The notes under the pieces are model-generated. The model ran no database searches. It had not been told where the DNA came from and was given only the letters and a program-made list of their open reading frames with translations. Both the position numbers and the translations under genes were made by a program. 64,000 bases of DNA from Ctena decussata (Eukaryota > Mollusca > Bivalvia > Lucinida > Lucinidae): contig OZ022499.1 of NCBI GenBank assembly GCA_963989385.1, positions 51,883,757-51,947,756 of the forward strand, read 5' to 3'. Every line of letters starts with the position of its first letter. Position 1 is the stretch's first letter. Positions 1 to 13,700 of this stretch are shown here, in pieces.

Positions 1-1006
1 TTATTTCCCCTTGATGGTTTTAGCTGTGATTTCGTGTCCGCTCTATAACTTGAATACCCTTTGAAATATTTTCATGATACTTTATAGATATGTAGAACAG
101 GTCATGACGATGTGTCGCGAACAAGAATGACAACTCTTGCTTTCTTACTTTTTGAGTAATTTCCCCTTGATGGTTTTGGGTGTGATTTCGTGTCCGCTCT
201 ATAACTTTAATACCCTTTGAAATATTTTCATGATACTTTACAGATATGTAGAACAGGTCATGACGATGTGTCGCGAACAAGAATGACAACTCTTGCTTTC
301 TTACTTTTTGAGTTGTTTCCCCTTGATGGTTTTAGCTGTGATTTCGTATTCCGCTCTATAACTTGAATTCCCTTTGAAATATTTTCATGATACTTCACAG
401 ATATGTAGACCAAGTCATGACAATATGTCGGGAACAAGAATGACAACTCTTGCTTTCTTACTTTTTGAGTTATTTCCCCTTGATGGTTTTAGATGTGATT
501 TTCTTTCTGTTCCATGACTTGAATACCCTTTGAAATATTTTCATGATAGTTTATAGATATACAGAACAGGTCATGACATTTTGTCTCATACATGAATGGC
601 AACTCTCTCATTCATACCCCCCCCCCCCCCCCCCCCCCCCCCCCGCTCAAATTTTTTTTTTGTTTTTTTGTTTTTGTTTTTTCAGATTTGGATTCTTTGT
701 CCAAATTCACTTACTAGAGAGCTCAAAGTTAGATTTGTAGGGCTTGTACTTTAGAAGTTATTCACACATTTTGAAATGTTGAGTGTATCATATATGCTGT
801 ACATTGTGTACATGGTGGCTGTTTGAGATTTTACCTCTTTTTACTGGCATACTGTTTTGGTCTTAGTGTTCTGTTAAACAGATAATGTCAATCAAAAGCA
901 TAATAGAATGACAATATATTACTTATATGTTTTTTGAAGTGCATCATGTTTACCAAGGCACAAAGGGCCTTTGGTCGGGGGATTTGCCATCTCCTCTGAT
1001 GGCTAT
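1..1006 (+). mobile_element. Tandem-core element type B, left-truncated by window edge
   Basis: About four copies of a 150-155 bp unit (marked by GTCATGACGATGTGTCGCGA) run from 1 to about 600. A run of 28 C (617-644) follows, then single-copy sequence to the right end: GGTCGGGGGAT at 973-983 and a perfect hairpin, GCCATC (986-991) with GATGGC (998-1003). The same element is complete at 53470-54922. Short reading frames here are repeat translations, not genes. Confidence 0.85.
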
Positions 1007-1113
1007 TTTTTGAAAAAAACAAACAAAAAGAAAAACAACAAAAATATTGAAGCAAACAGTATCCAGATCAACCAGTTCCAATATGGTCTGCACTAATTAC
1101 CAGCATACCTTAA

Positions 1114-1250
1114 ATGAGCCATGACAAGCGAAAAACTAACAAAGTGGTTGTGCACCTAGCGCAGACTCAGATCAGCCTGGGGCATCTGCCCAGTCTGATC
1201 AGTCTTCACTTTCAGCATGGAGCTAGCTCAGACTCTAAGCTACCTTTCAT
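1114..1250 (+). repeat. Half copy of palindromic MITE family K
   Basis: Left arm only of the roughly 235 bp fold-back family that begins TGAGCCGCGACACGA and contains CAGATCAGCCTGGGCATC. It ends near the centre of the palindrome and the right arm is missing. It lies about 300 bp upstream of exon 1. Confidence 0.7.
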
Positions 1251-1568
1251 TTTCACAAAAGGAGAACATTTTCTGTGACATCCTGTATGCTTCTATGAAT
1301 GACATAACCCATCTGTAAAATTGTGTCTACTCTTAATTTAAGAAAAGAAGTTGGCTACTCCTTGGGGAGCAAAATTTTACCCTTTAAGATTTGATCCCCA
1401 TAGAGAAGGGATGCAATTATTTTTGCAATATGAAAATGGAAAAGCTGCTTCCACTGTAAGTGTATCCATTTGTCTTAATAAAAGTGCTGAATATATACTA
1501 ATATGAAAGTAATAACAATACTTTAGCAGTAGCATCATATTTTCTTTTCACCATTTCAGATATTCATA

Positions 1569-1580
1569 ATGTCAGGATAA
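1569..1580 (+). promoter_or_regulatory. Three-codon upstream ORF before the spectrin start
   Basis: ATG TCA GGA TAA lies six bases before the spectrin ATG, in the presumed 5' leader after the acceptor-like CAG at 1557-1559. Such a minimal upstream ORF could dampen initiation. No experimental support is visible. Confidence 0.35.
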
Positions 1581-1586
1581 AAGAAG

Positions 1587-1703
1587 ATGGCGAGTTCTGA
1601 TGCAAAACATTTCGAGACGGGCCGTATCAAGGCCCTGCAGGATGAGCGAGTGTACATCCAGAAAAAGACCTTTACAAAATGGGCCAATGCCTTTTTGGAG
1701 AAG
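1587..1703 (+). CDS. SPTBN5: Spectrin exon 1, residues 1-39
   Basis: Encodes [20 protein letters not shown] and then the start of CH1 ([16 protein letters not shown]). The ATG has A at -3 and G at +4, a strong initiation context, and the protein starts at the usual distance before CH1. It ends in phase 0 at donor GTAGGT. A good acceptor (pyrimidine tract then CAG at 1557-1559) lies upstream, so the exon probably starts at 1560 and an upstream untranslated exon lies outside or unrecognised. A three-codon upstream ORF (ATG at 1569, stop at 1578) precedes the start. Confidence 0.9.
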
Positions 1704-4700
1704 GTAGGTTTGTTGTTTTTTTTGTTTGTTTTTTTTCATTATAGAAAAAAGAATGTTTTTTCTTGCCTGTGACTTGCAGAAGTGAGAAGTAGGTATTACT
1801 TTCATTGATTTTCAAGTGTTGACATCGTCGAGAGCATAAATTTTGTGTCAAGTTTTCTGGTTTAGCACTGTTATGTGACAACGTGTTAACAGGCGAGACA
1901 CTGCCTTCTGCAGAGTTCTTGTGACTATTTCCTTTATCGTCACCCTCGTAAGATGAGAAAATTAATAATGTTCAGATCAACCAGACATCTTGAGATTATG
2001 CTGAATCACCCATTTTGAAATCAGACGATTCAAGAGTTTGTAAATATTTAACAAAGTGACGTAAGTCCTGCTATTGCATTTGAAAGGAATAATGATAAAA
2101 AGTAAAGTACTTGCCGCATACTGATGTAAATTTAATGAACATAGCTGATAGTAGCTCAGAAACGTAATTTTCTGGACCAAGTTGTTCTAAACTAGTGACA
2201 TCTAGGGCTGGACCGGGCAGAGATTTTGTACCCGGGTACCCGAATCCCTATTACCCGCGGGTACCCGGGTACCCGTGGCCATAGCATTTTGAGCATGTTC
2301 ACAGTTGGAAAAATTGATTTATTGATCAAATACTAACTATTAGATATTCGTCATGTGCGTATGTGTGCATGGTAAGAATACGAAAATGTAGAAATCTCAC
2401 GTTTATAATACGCAAAAATGGTTTGGCAATATGTAATTGAATTTATACAAGACATGCAGTCATTCTAAACATTGCTCTAGTTGCTTGAAATTCCATTAAA
2501 TCAGAATAGTTATACATTCTATAATAGACCCAATAAGCATTCGGGTAACGGGTAGTAAATATGTACCCGGGTAATTGCTCTACCCGGTCCAGCCCTAGAT
2601 GTCACTAGTTTAGAACAACTGGGTCCAGAAAATTACGTGTACACGTGTACTCGGGTACTCGTCCCAGCCCTAGTGACATCATTAGTTATTTCAAATGCAT
2701 GGTATGAAGAAACAGCCATTTTTTGACAAAAAGTATGAGCAGACTTCATTTTATATGTACTAGAAGACTTAACAAATGATAGTAACAACTTGAACAAGTG
2801 AGCCCTGATGTTGTTTTATAGGATAGTGTCCTCTCGATGTGCTTAACCTTTGATAGCCTACTGAAGCCTTAATGAGCATATAGGTTATAAAGATTACAGG
2901 TTTATGTTTGGCTAATGTTGAGGCCATCCTAACAAGGTGTGAACGTTCATTGTTAGCTCACCTGAGCCGTAGGCTCACAAGGTGAGCTTATAGTATAGGG
3001 AGGCTCTGTCGTCCGTCGTCCGTCGTCGTCCGTTCACATTTTCAAACAAGAATATCTCCATAACCACTTGGCCAATCATGGTCAAATTTTATGTGTAGCA
3101 TTGTTGGGGTGGGGGATTGCCTGCATAAGGTTTAAGGGCAGATTGGGTTGGAACTCTGGTTGCCATGGCAACATATAGCTCCGATAGACTTATAATGGGA
3201 AAAACTTAAAAAAATCTTCTTCTCTGAAACCATGAGGCCCAAAGCTTATATATTTAGTATGTAGCAATGGTTAGTGGCCCCCCACATAAATCCTGCCAAT
3301 CAAGCCCCTGGGGTCCAAACTGGCCATGCCCTGGGGGTCATTAGCTCCCATAGACTTACAATGGGAAAATCTTAAAAAAACTTCTTCTCTGAAACCATGA
3401 GGCCCAGAGCTTATGTATTTAGTATGTAGCAATGGTTAGTGGTCCCCAACATAAATCCTGCCAATCAAGCCCCTGGGGTCAAAACTGGCCACACCCCATG
3501 GGGTCTTTTGTTTATATAGAGCTATATAGCTAAATAACCTTCAAAAATCTTCTTCTTTGAAACCATGAGGCAGAGAGCAAAGACATTTAGTGTGTAGGGA
3601 TGTTTAGTAGTCCTCTACATAAATCCTGCCAACCATGCCCCTGGGGTCCAAACTGGCCTCGCCCCGGGGGTCATTAGCTCCCATAGACTTACAATGGAAA
3701 AATCTTCAAAAAATCTTCTTCTCTGAAACCATGAGGCCCAGAGCTTTTATATTTAGTATGTAGCAATGGTTAATGGTCCCCAACATAAATCCTGCCAATC
3801 AAGCCCCTTGGGTCGAAACTTGCCACACCCCAGGGGGTCTTTTGTTTATATAGAGCTATATAGCTAAATAACCTTCAAAAATCTTCTTCTCTGAAACCAT
3901 GAGGCTGAGAGCAAAGACATTTAGTATGTAGCAATGTTTAGTAGTCCTCTTCATAAATCCTGCCAACCATGCCCCTGGGGTCCAAACTGGCCACGCCCCG
4001 GGGGTCATTAGCTCCCATAGACTTACAATGGGAAAATCTTAAAAAAACTTCTTCTCTGAAACCATGAGGCCCAGAGCTTATGTATTTAGTATGTAGCAAC
4101 ATTTAGTGGTCCCCAACATAAATCCTGCCAATCAAGCCCCTTGGGTCAAAACTGGCCACACCCCATGGGGTCTTTTGTTTATATAGAGCTATATAGCTAA
4201 ATAACCTTCAAAAATCTTTTTTCTTTGAAACCATGAGGCTGAGAGCAAAGACATTTAGTGTGTAGCGATGTTTAGTAGTCCTCTACATAAATCCTGCCAA
4301 CCATGCCCCTGGGGTCCAAACTGGCCAAGCCCCGGGGGTCATTAGCTCCCATAGACTTACAATGGAAAAATCTAAAAAAAACTTCTTCTCTGAAACCATC
4401 AGGCCCAGAGCTTATGTATTTAGTATGTAGCAATGGTTAGTGGTCCCAAACATAAATCCTGCCAATCAAGCCCCTAGGGTCAAAACTGGCCACACCCCAG
4501 GGGGTCTTTTGTTTATATAGAGCTATAAAGCTAAATAACCTTCAAAAATCTTCTTCTCTGAAACCATGAGGCGGACAGCAAAAACATTTAGTGTGTAACG
4601 ATGTTTAGTAGTCCTCTACATAAATCCTGCCAACCATGCCCCTGGGGTCCAAACTGGCCATGCCCCGGGGGTCATTAGCTCCCATAGACTAACAATGGAA

Positions 4701-7700
4701 AAATCTTTAAAAAATCTTCTTCTCTGAAACCATGGGGCCCAGAGCTTATGTATTTAGTATGTAGCAAAGTTTAGTGGTCCCCTACATAAATCCTGCCAAT
4801 CAAGCCCCTTGGGTCAAAACTGGCCACACCTCAGGGGGTCTTTTGTTTATATAGAGCTATATAGCTAAAGAACATTCAAAAATCTTCTTCTCTGAAACCA
4901 TGAGGCAGAGAGTAAAGACATATAGTATGTAGCAACGTTTAGTAGTCCTCTACACAAATCCTGCCAACCATGCACCTGGGGTCCAAACTGGCCACGCCCT
5001 GGGGTCATTATCTCCCATAGACTTACAATGAGAAAATCTTAAAAAATCTTCTTTTTTGTAACCATGAGGCCCAGAGCTTTTATATTTAGTATGTAGCAAT
5101 GGTTAGTGGTCCCCCACAAAAATCCTGCCAATCAAGCCCCTGGGGTCCAAACTGGCCATGCCTCAGGGGTCCTTAGCTCCCATAGACTTACAATGGGAAA
5201 ACCTTAAAAAATCTTCTTCTCAGAAACCATGGGGCCCAGAGCTTTTATATTTAGCAGTAGCAATGGTTAGTGGTCCCTAATATAAATCCTGCCAATCAAG
5301 CCCCTGGGGTCAAAACAGGCCACACCTCAGGGGCTCTTTTGTTTATATAGAGCTATATAGCTAAAGAACATTCAAAAATCTTCTTCTGAAACCATGAGGC
5401 AGAGAGCAAAGACATTTAGTATGTAGCAATGTTTAGTAGTCCTCTACATAAATCCTGCCAACCATGCCCCTGGGGTCCAAACTGGCCATGCCTCAGGGTC
5501 ATTATCTCCCATAGACTTACAATGAGAAAATCTTAAAAAATCTTCTTTTTTGAAACCATGAGGCCCAGAGCTTATGTATTTAGTATGTAGCAATGGTTAG
5601 TGGTCCCCCACATAAATCCTGCCAATCAAACCCTTGGGGTCCAAACTGGCCACACCCCAGGGGGTCTTTTGTTTAAATAGAGCTATATTGCTAAAGAACC
5701 TTCAAAATCTTCTTCTCTGCAACCATGAGGCAGAGAGCAAAGACATTTAGTATGTAGCAATGTTTAGTAGTCCTCTACATAAATCATGCCAACGATGCTC
5801 CTGGGGTCCAAACTGGCCATGCCTCGGGGTCATTATCTCCCATAGACTTACAATGGAAAAACTTAAAAAATCTTCTTCTCTGAAAGCATGAGGCCCAGAG
5901 CTTATAGTTTTAGTATGTAGCAACATTTAGTGGTCCCCCATATAAATCCTGCCAATCAAGCCCCTTGGGTCCAAACTGGCCACACCCTAGGGCATCATAG
6001 AGCCTGTATAGCTAATTTAAGAACCTTCAAAAATCTTCTCCTCTGAAACCATTTGGCAGAGAGCTAAGAGCTCCGCTGAACAATGTATGTAGCAATGTTT
6101 AGTGGTCCTCTACACAAATCCTGCCAACCATGCCCCTGGGATCCAAATTGGCCACACCCCAGGGGGTCATTAGCTTTCATAGACTTATAATGGGAAAATT
6201 TTTTAAAAAAAATCTTCTTCTCTGAAATCATAAGACCCAGAGCTTATATATTATAATAAAGCAAAGTTTAGTGGTCCCCTACATAAATCCTGCCAACCAA
6301 GTCCCTTGGGTCAAAACTTACCATACCGAGAGGGGGTCGGGGGTTGGGTCAGATTGTTACTCAGGTGAGCGATTCAGGGCCTCATGGCCCTCTTGTTCAG
6401 TTTGTTGTGGGCCAAATGGAGGATGAAGAGAGTTGGCTGTAAAACATGGTCTGTGACATAAAGATCCGTATAAAAAAGGTAAAGGTTTCCCATATCCTAA
6501 TAGCAGTAGGGGCAGTGGGGTGGGGGAAAGGGGGGGGGGGGGGGGAGCGGTAGAGAGGCCTACTGTGTCTTGGGCACAGGATGTGAAAGGCAGAGCCCAT
6601 CCCTCTTCTTCCGCTGCTTTATCATTCTCTGATTTGAAGCAGGTACCCATTTACTGCTGGGTTGACACGAGAGTTTTCCGCTCGTTGGATGGCGAAACCC
6701 GGGCGTGATCTCACGATGTTCTGGCTTACTATCTGGTGCTTTTCTAACCGCTCGATCACGGCGCCTCACTAAGATCTGTATGGCGGTGTCCAAATTCCAC
6801 CAAGATTGGCTTTAGGCTAACATAATCTTAGATTTATTGCCCAAACTTGTTTGTCCAGTCATGTTTGTTTAATGAGGCTACAGTGTCTGGGTATGAAACC
6901 ATTACAGGTCCATTACCTCAGTGTGTGTGTGTGTGTTTTGCATGCATATGGTCAGTTTTGCCGGTTTGATAAGACAGGCCCCACAGCTGATATTCAGCCA
7001 AGTCATGTGAGTTGGAAATGAGTATCTTTAACTCTTTAAGCACCAAAAAGCAGATGACGAAATGTATGTCTGCAAAAATTCAAAAACTGCCCTGTCCAAG
7101 ACATTTCATATTGAGAATTCAAAGACTAGAGGGCAAACAGTGTAGATCCACATGAGGCGGCTCAATATGAGCCGCCTCATCAGGATCTGCACTGTTTGCA
7201 AATTACGCTATTTTCATCACTGGTGTTTAAAGTGTTAACCCTCAAAGAGACAAAACGCAGATGACTAAATCTGCGTCTGCAAATTGTGTGAATTCTAGGA
7301 ATAAAGGGCACACAGAGTAGATCTAGTTGAGGTGGCTCATTATGAGGCACCTGATCTGGATCTGCGCTGTTTGCAAATTCAATTAGTTTTATTTGTGGTG
7401 CTTTTAAGGTTAATATCTTTTAAGCAGGTTAAATTTGAAAAAGAAAATAACCAATGTGATGGGCATTGCTATTTCTAGATTCTGAATGTTTCCCACTGAG
7501 TATAGTGGTGTGACTTGAATTTTGAATGTATAGGACAATTTGTTAGATTTTCCTAGTAAGGGGCTGCTGTTTAAATAGAAAAGATGATAAGCTTCAGTAA
7601 ACGTTAGGTATGAATTGCCATAGAAAAAATAAATAAATAACAACCCAGGATTGGTCTGTAAATACCGTAAATACATAAAACATATATACCCGCTGAAATT

Positions 7701-10700
7701 CAAAGTATTAGGACTGACACCCAGAGCAGAAATAGTGTAGACCCAGATCAGACTGCTCCTAGACGAGCAGTCTGATTAGGGTCTGCATTGTTTGCCATAC
7801 ATCTAAGTTCTTGATAGAACAAGTCGATCTGATCAGATTGGCAGTTTGAGGAGCCTCCGTTGCCAGATGATGATGTCAGAAAAATTGCGGTAAATGCAAC
7901 ATACCTATTGAAACTTAAATTACTGTGAAATTCAAATAAGTGTAAAAAAGGTATTTTAGCAGCATGAGCAAAGAATGTAAAAAAATCAAATCACAGCATC
8001 AGCCCAGACAAGCCTCTGTGGTGACACTAAATATAGTCAGGTGACTAAGTGGTTAGCATGGTGCTTCAGTTTGAAAAATGGGTTTCACTCTTTTTAGCAT
8101 TATTTTCAACTCCTGTTTTGCATTTCATTGCACAGAATCCTTTCATGTTCATTTATGCCTTCAGCACATACAAAAAATAAGGCAAAGATGATGGATGGAT
8201 GACTTGTGATTTTACGTCCTTTTCAACACTATTTCAGTTATATCAGGACGATGGAAGGATGATAATGAAAGGCTGAGTGCAATGAAACCCCGTTTACGGA
8301 AGGAAAGAATCTCGGCTCAAGCGGGATTCGAACCCGGTCCGCTAGATCAGTAGGCCAGTGCTTAACCCACTGAGCTACCGGGGCTGCTAATAAGGAAAAG
8401 TAGGCTGCTTATAGGCTGCATACTATATTGTAGGCCACTCCAGTAAGCAAGAGCTACCTTTCCTTTCTCTGAGCTTATAAGCCTTATAGGCAATGATCAT
8501 ATGTACACGTAGTTATTATAGGCAGGAATAGGCAGTTAGGACATACCAGTAGTCATACTCAGCGGTCTGAGGGCTAAGATAGTAAATGTACTCATTAAAC
8601 AAGTTTGAGACAAACATATATACCATTTTGTTCAATAAAGCCATATTATTTCACACTCATCAAGCATACCCTAAAGACTCACCAAGCGCTCAGGCCCTGA
8701 GGTTATAAAACTTTTTTCGTGCTCAACTCAGTTGAGCATGAAATTTTCTCTGCTGATTAATATGAAAATGCCAACTAATGTTGGCATTTTCATATTAAAA
8801 AGCACAGAAAATTTCAGACTCAGCTAAACCGAGCGTGAAAACAACTATACTTATCAGTAATTTGCTATTTATTAGCAGGTAAAATTTCATGCTCAGCTGA
8901 GTTGAGCATGAAAAAAGTTTTATAACCTTGAGGCCTGGTCTTCTACTTCATGTTTCTACAGCTCAAGGACTCATTGCTCAAGACATGACCAAAATCTCCC
9001 GCCACCTTCCTCTTGTTATATACTAGTAAACAGTATTAACCGCTAGACTCGTGTGACATGTTGTAGTTGAGCGACCAAGCAGTTGTCGGTGGCAGACAGA
9101 GAATGTTAACACTTACAGTAACATCTGATTTAATCGGTGTTTTATTACACATGTCAGCGTTAATAACACCTGCATTAGTGTTATAAATTGTCCAAGGCCG
9201 GCAGTTGCAGATTCTGTCGACTTAGGTAAAAAGATATAATTGCTTGTTTGTTGTTTTATATCGGTCAAGTTCATATAAAAAAAAATGTAGGTATAATTTA
9301 CATTATAATAGCAGGTTAATAATCAATTATTGTTGGTTAGTCTGACTGTTCATATAAGTAGAGGTTATGAGTTTAATTCGATGAAGATGTAGGTTTGAAT
9401 AGTGACATCAGGTTGAACAATGCAGGTCAAATTCATGAGAAGATCTTTGGAAATCACCAGTGGACAAAATTGGCACACTTGAAGATTTCATCTAAATGTA
9501 GTCTTTTTGTTATAGGTCATAGTAAGAGTGTGAGCAAAACCAAGGCCTCTGTTTGATGAAAACTCATTTATAGCTGAGGGTGAATAAATACACTTTCAGG
9601 CGGGTATTGGGGGAGTGGGGTGAGGGAACATCTATGTCCTGTTCACTTTTGCCTCACTTCTCAATTAAGGAATTAGTTTGCTCTTTTAGAGGAATGAGTG
9701 GACTCTGATTGGTTTAACATCCACAGAGCTCTAGATAAGAGGGGTATTTTATGATAATTGAAGAATAATTTTTGTCGCACCTGCTTTAGCAAGGTGCGAT
9801 ATAGGCGTCCGGTTTTCCGTCCCTCCGTCCGTCAACCCGTTTGTCCGTCCGTTCGTTCACATTTACGTCGACCCTAAATTTTAAGTCCATTCAAATGACT
9901 TTTTCTCTGAAACCACTGCACTCATGGTTCTCAAATTTCACATGCTGCATTACCAGACTGCATGGCTTCTGAATGACAAAATTCAGCTGGGTCCAGAATC
10001 CAAGATGGCCGCTGTTACTAAAAATAGCATAAACAATGAAATCACTTTTTTCTCCAGAACCACTGGGTATATTTGGCTGAAATTTTATATGGAGCATTAT
10101 TGGGACCTTGGTTTTAAAAATTATCAAAATGAAAAAAATCTGTAGCGGAATTAGGTCACAGTGACCTACTTTCTGTTTACGAGTCCGAGTTTGCAAAAAC
10201 ACCAATATCTCAAAAATACCTGAACATATTTAGGTCAAATTTAGTCAGATTGGTCCTTAGATGGATTTTTTTGAAATTTAAGCGAATTGAGACCATCCAA
10301 GATGGCCGCCAGCCACTGTTACTAAAAATAGAACAATATGAAAATGACAATATCTCAAGAGGCCCTGAACGGAATTGGACTAAATGTGTATCAAAATGAT
10401 CCTTGCATGAAGCTGTTTCATGATTTTTTCAAATTGACCGTCCAAGATGGCAACCATCCACCGTTACTAAAAATTGCGAAAAACATGAAAACAATAATAT
10501 CTCGTAAACTACTGAATAGATGTTGACCAAATATGTTTCAAAATGACACTTTTATCCAGTCCTTAAAGTGAAGGTGCAAATCAGGTGCGACACAGCGTTC
10601 CGCGGAATTCTTGTCTTTATTTCTCATTGAAACCATATGTTGTGACCCCTCATATGAACCGTCTCGACGAGATGGTTCAGATGAGGGGTCACAACATATG

Positions 10701-13700
10701 TTTTTATCCAGAATTAACAAAAATTATCCCTAATTATCAACAAATACTCCCTCTTATCTAGGGCTCTGATCCACCGACTCATAGGTCACAGGGAGACAGG
10801 GATCTTGGTTTAAAGTCAGAAAGACCAAATGAGGATGCTCTTTTTGGAGCATTTAGTTCTATATCTTAAGGGTAGACTAAGGCCAAAAAAAAAATGTCTT
10901 GTTTCCGGAAACGTCACCGAAAAAATAGGGTAGGTAGATAGGAATTTTTTTTTTTAGAGAATTTTTTTAAACCTTCTCCGAACCAATTTTCGCTTACCGA
11001 GCACATAGCTGTGACTATTAAACCCCTTTTCAAATGGGTGGGGTTCTTCTAAAACTGAATTCACTGAGGGTGAGTGTGCAACGCTTCTGATGACTGAATT
11101 TTTAGTCGAAACATACTGGCATAATGCATTTTTCAATGTAAATCGCCTGCGAGAACGACGCCATCTTGATGGAAGACATGATTGCAGTAATGGCGGTATG
11201 CGCCATTACTGCGGGACTTGTATAAAAACCGGGACTACCGAACCGGGACTACCGGCAAAAACGAAGGTTGTCGATTTTTACCGATAGCGAGGCGCCTGAA
11301 AAAATTTCGAGTCGGGTCCAAAAAAGGGGTCGGTCGGGTTTCCGGAAACAAGACATTTTTTTTTTGGGCCTAATCTTTCCTTGAAGGTTTTGTCATGCAG
11401 CTGGGCCTGGTTGTTGAAAGCCTTGTTAGCTTAATGAAATTGTTAGTTGAGAATTCGGTAAGTCTTACAGTCCTCACAAAATCAATTGCGATAAAAAATT
11501 TTTTGCTGAAAATATGTGAAGCTTTTGCACTGCAAAAGCGCCTCACATTTTTTTTTTTGGCAAAAAATGGCAGTGTTTTACGTACAACACATTTAAAATT
11601 TTAATGTCTTGTTAACTAACAACATGGTTAGTTTTGGACAACTGGGCCAAGGGATGCAAACAAAAAGTCATTAAAGCTGTCTTCCTCAGAATAAAAGATG
11701 AAAACCGTTCAAACAGTGACAAAAAAACATGGAAGAAATGGGGAGAACCATGGAGATACACCCGTACGTGTTAAGAAACTAGGTCTGTTCATTATAAGCA
11801 TCCTTGCCAGCATAGTCCAGTTGTGTCAGAGGAGGTATAGCTACTACAGTATGGTCTGAATTTGATAAAAATGTCTGTGCAAACCTTTTTTTCTGTCTTA
11901 ATAAGGTAACCATTAAATGTGGAGTGTGACAGGGCATTTGACAGCAGTCAGACTACACTTAAACCTTGCGGTTTCTTGATTGTGTGAAGTTTATATTTGG
12001 TTTTCACACAAAGCTTTTTTTCCAACCCATTTATCTACCTTACATTTCAGATAGGTCCATTTTCAAGTGTTGCAAATATAGTCATTAGTTGCTTGGTCCT
12101 TATATTTTAAAGTCTTGGTAGCGTCATCTCAAATGCATGAATTCTTTTCTATGTTGTGAAGGTCCATAATTCACAGACACACAGAAATACCACAAGACTT
12201 AAGGAGTGCTTAGCACTCTTATTAGGGAAAATATGACGCATGTACTTCAGTATATCCAAATTTCAAGAAGTTCTACCTGTAGTGGTCTATCTTTTATCTG
12301 AAAGGTTTTGCTCATCCTTGGTATAGTACTTGACCTTTTGAGGATTTAAATGTGAAATTCTTTACTATATATATAATCTGCACTGTTATGACATAGTAAG
12401 ATTAATGGGTTAAGACTGATATAAACCTTTGCTTGACTGGTAATGGTAAACTTCACTGTCAGGACACTTTTAACAAATGTTATCTTAAAATTTGAAAACC
12501 TTGCAAGCTGACTGACAATTGCAGGGCAGATTCTGCTCAGGCTCCTCACATGGAGGGTCTACATTGTTTGCTCAGACATAGTCTAACTAATTTAGATTCA
12601 TCGTCACTTTGCCAGTGGGGCAGTTTCAGAGGGTACAAACCAGTCCACCAATTTTTCGCTTCCTGCAGAGACTGTCCGTCATATTTGGCTTCGTCCCAGA
12701 CTGTCAGCAATCTCTTGCTTCCTGCAGGGACTATCATCCTCGAAAAATGGCTTCCTGCCGAGACTGATTTGCGTCACTCTGCTTCCTGTCAAGAGCCTCA
12801 GAGGGAAACAGCAGGAAGCCATTTATCATGTACAGAAGTCTCAGTAGGAAGCAAGAGATCGCGGACTGTCTCAGCAGAAGCCAAATATGACAGACAGTCT
12901 CTGCAGGAAGCGAAAATTGGCGGACTGGTTTGTACCTTGTGAGTTTGCATAGTTTTGTTGATGCTGGTCCTTGGGTGCAATACACCTTTATGAGCCACAC
13001 TCAGAATGTCATTCAAATGTCACCTGATAGTATAAACTGACCAATGCAATGGCAACGTGGCATGTGACATAGTTCCACAAACAAGATGACATACATGTTG
13101 AATGTGACTGACCCACAATAAGTCTGTGACTCAGGGCACACACTGAATCAACACTGACTGATTGTGATTCAGTGCCATGACATTGAATCAATGTTAACTC
13201 AGTGTTGATTCAACATTGTATGCCTACTGGGCAAAGTAGGAGTGGCTTCGGAAAGGTGCATTCGGCTAGCAGTGTTGGAACATTACATAACTGAACATGA
13301 ACAGAATCTGCTATGTAGAGGATCTTACATGAGTGCTCATGTATTATTGAATTTATCAAACGAGTTGGGGATAAAGATAAGATGCGAGGCTTTGCCGAGC
13401 ATCTTATCGGTTTTCCCCAACGAGTTTAATAAATTCAATAATACAGGAGCACGAATGCAAGATTCTTTTTATCATATGACACTCAAAATCGCATATTATT
13501 AGCAAAATTTGCACTAAAACGTCACGATTTCGCCACTAGAAAACGCGACGTTTTTATGGATGTCAACGTATAACATTACGACGTAGTTTGCATAATTAAT
13601 CCACTAGTAGATTATCGTTTTTAATGCATGGCTTTATTACACTCTCAGATGCGACGTAATATGATAATTTCATTTCTCTGATGCATTCAGATCGAGCCTG

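Noticed and set aside
20..446. Minus-strand frames with repeated [22 protein letters not shown] peptide
   Set aside because: Translation of the 150-bp tandem units of element type B; frames break between units and the same occurs at 53468-54491.
543..740. Frame with a polyproline run
   Set aside because: Produced by the C-run in a mobile element; same at 54472-54654.
8310..8386. Possible tRNA gene on the minus strand, and similar at 37573, 49740 and 58563
   Set aside because: A and B boxes are present but the stems do not form a clean cloverleaf, and each continues into a conserved SINE body present in several copies.
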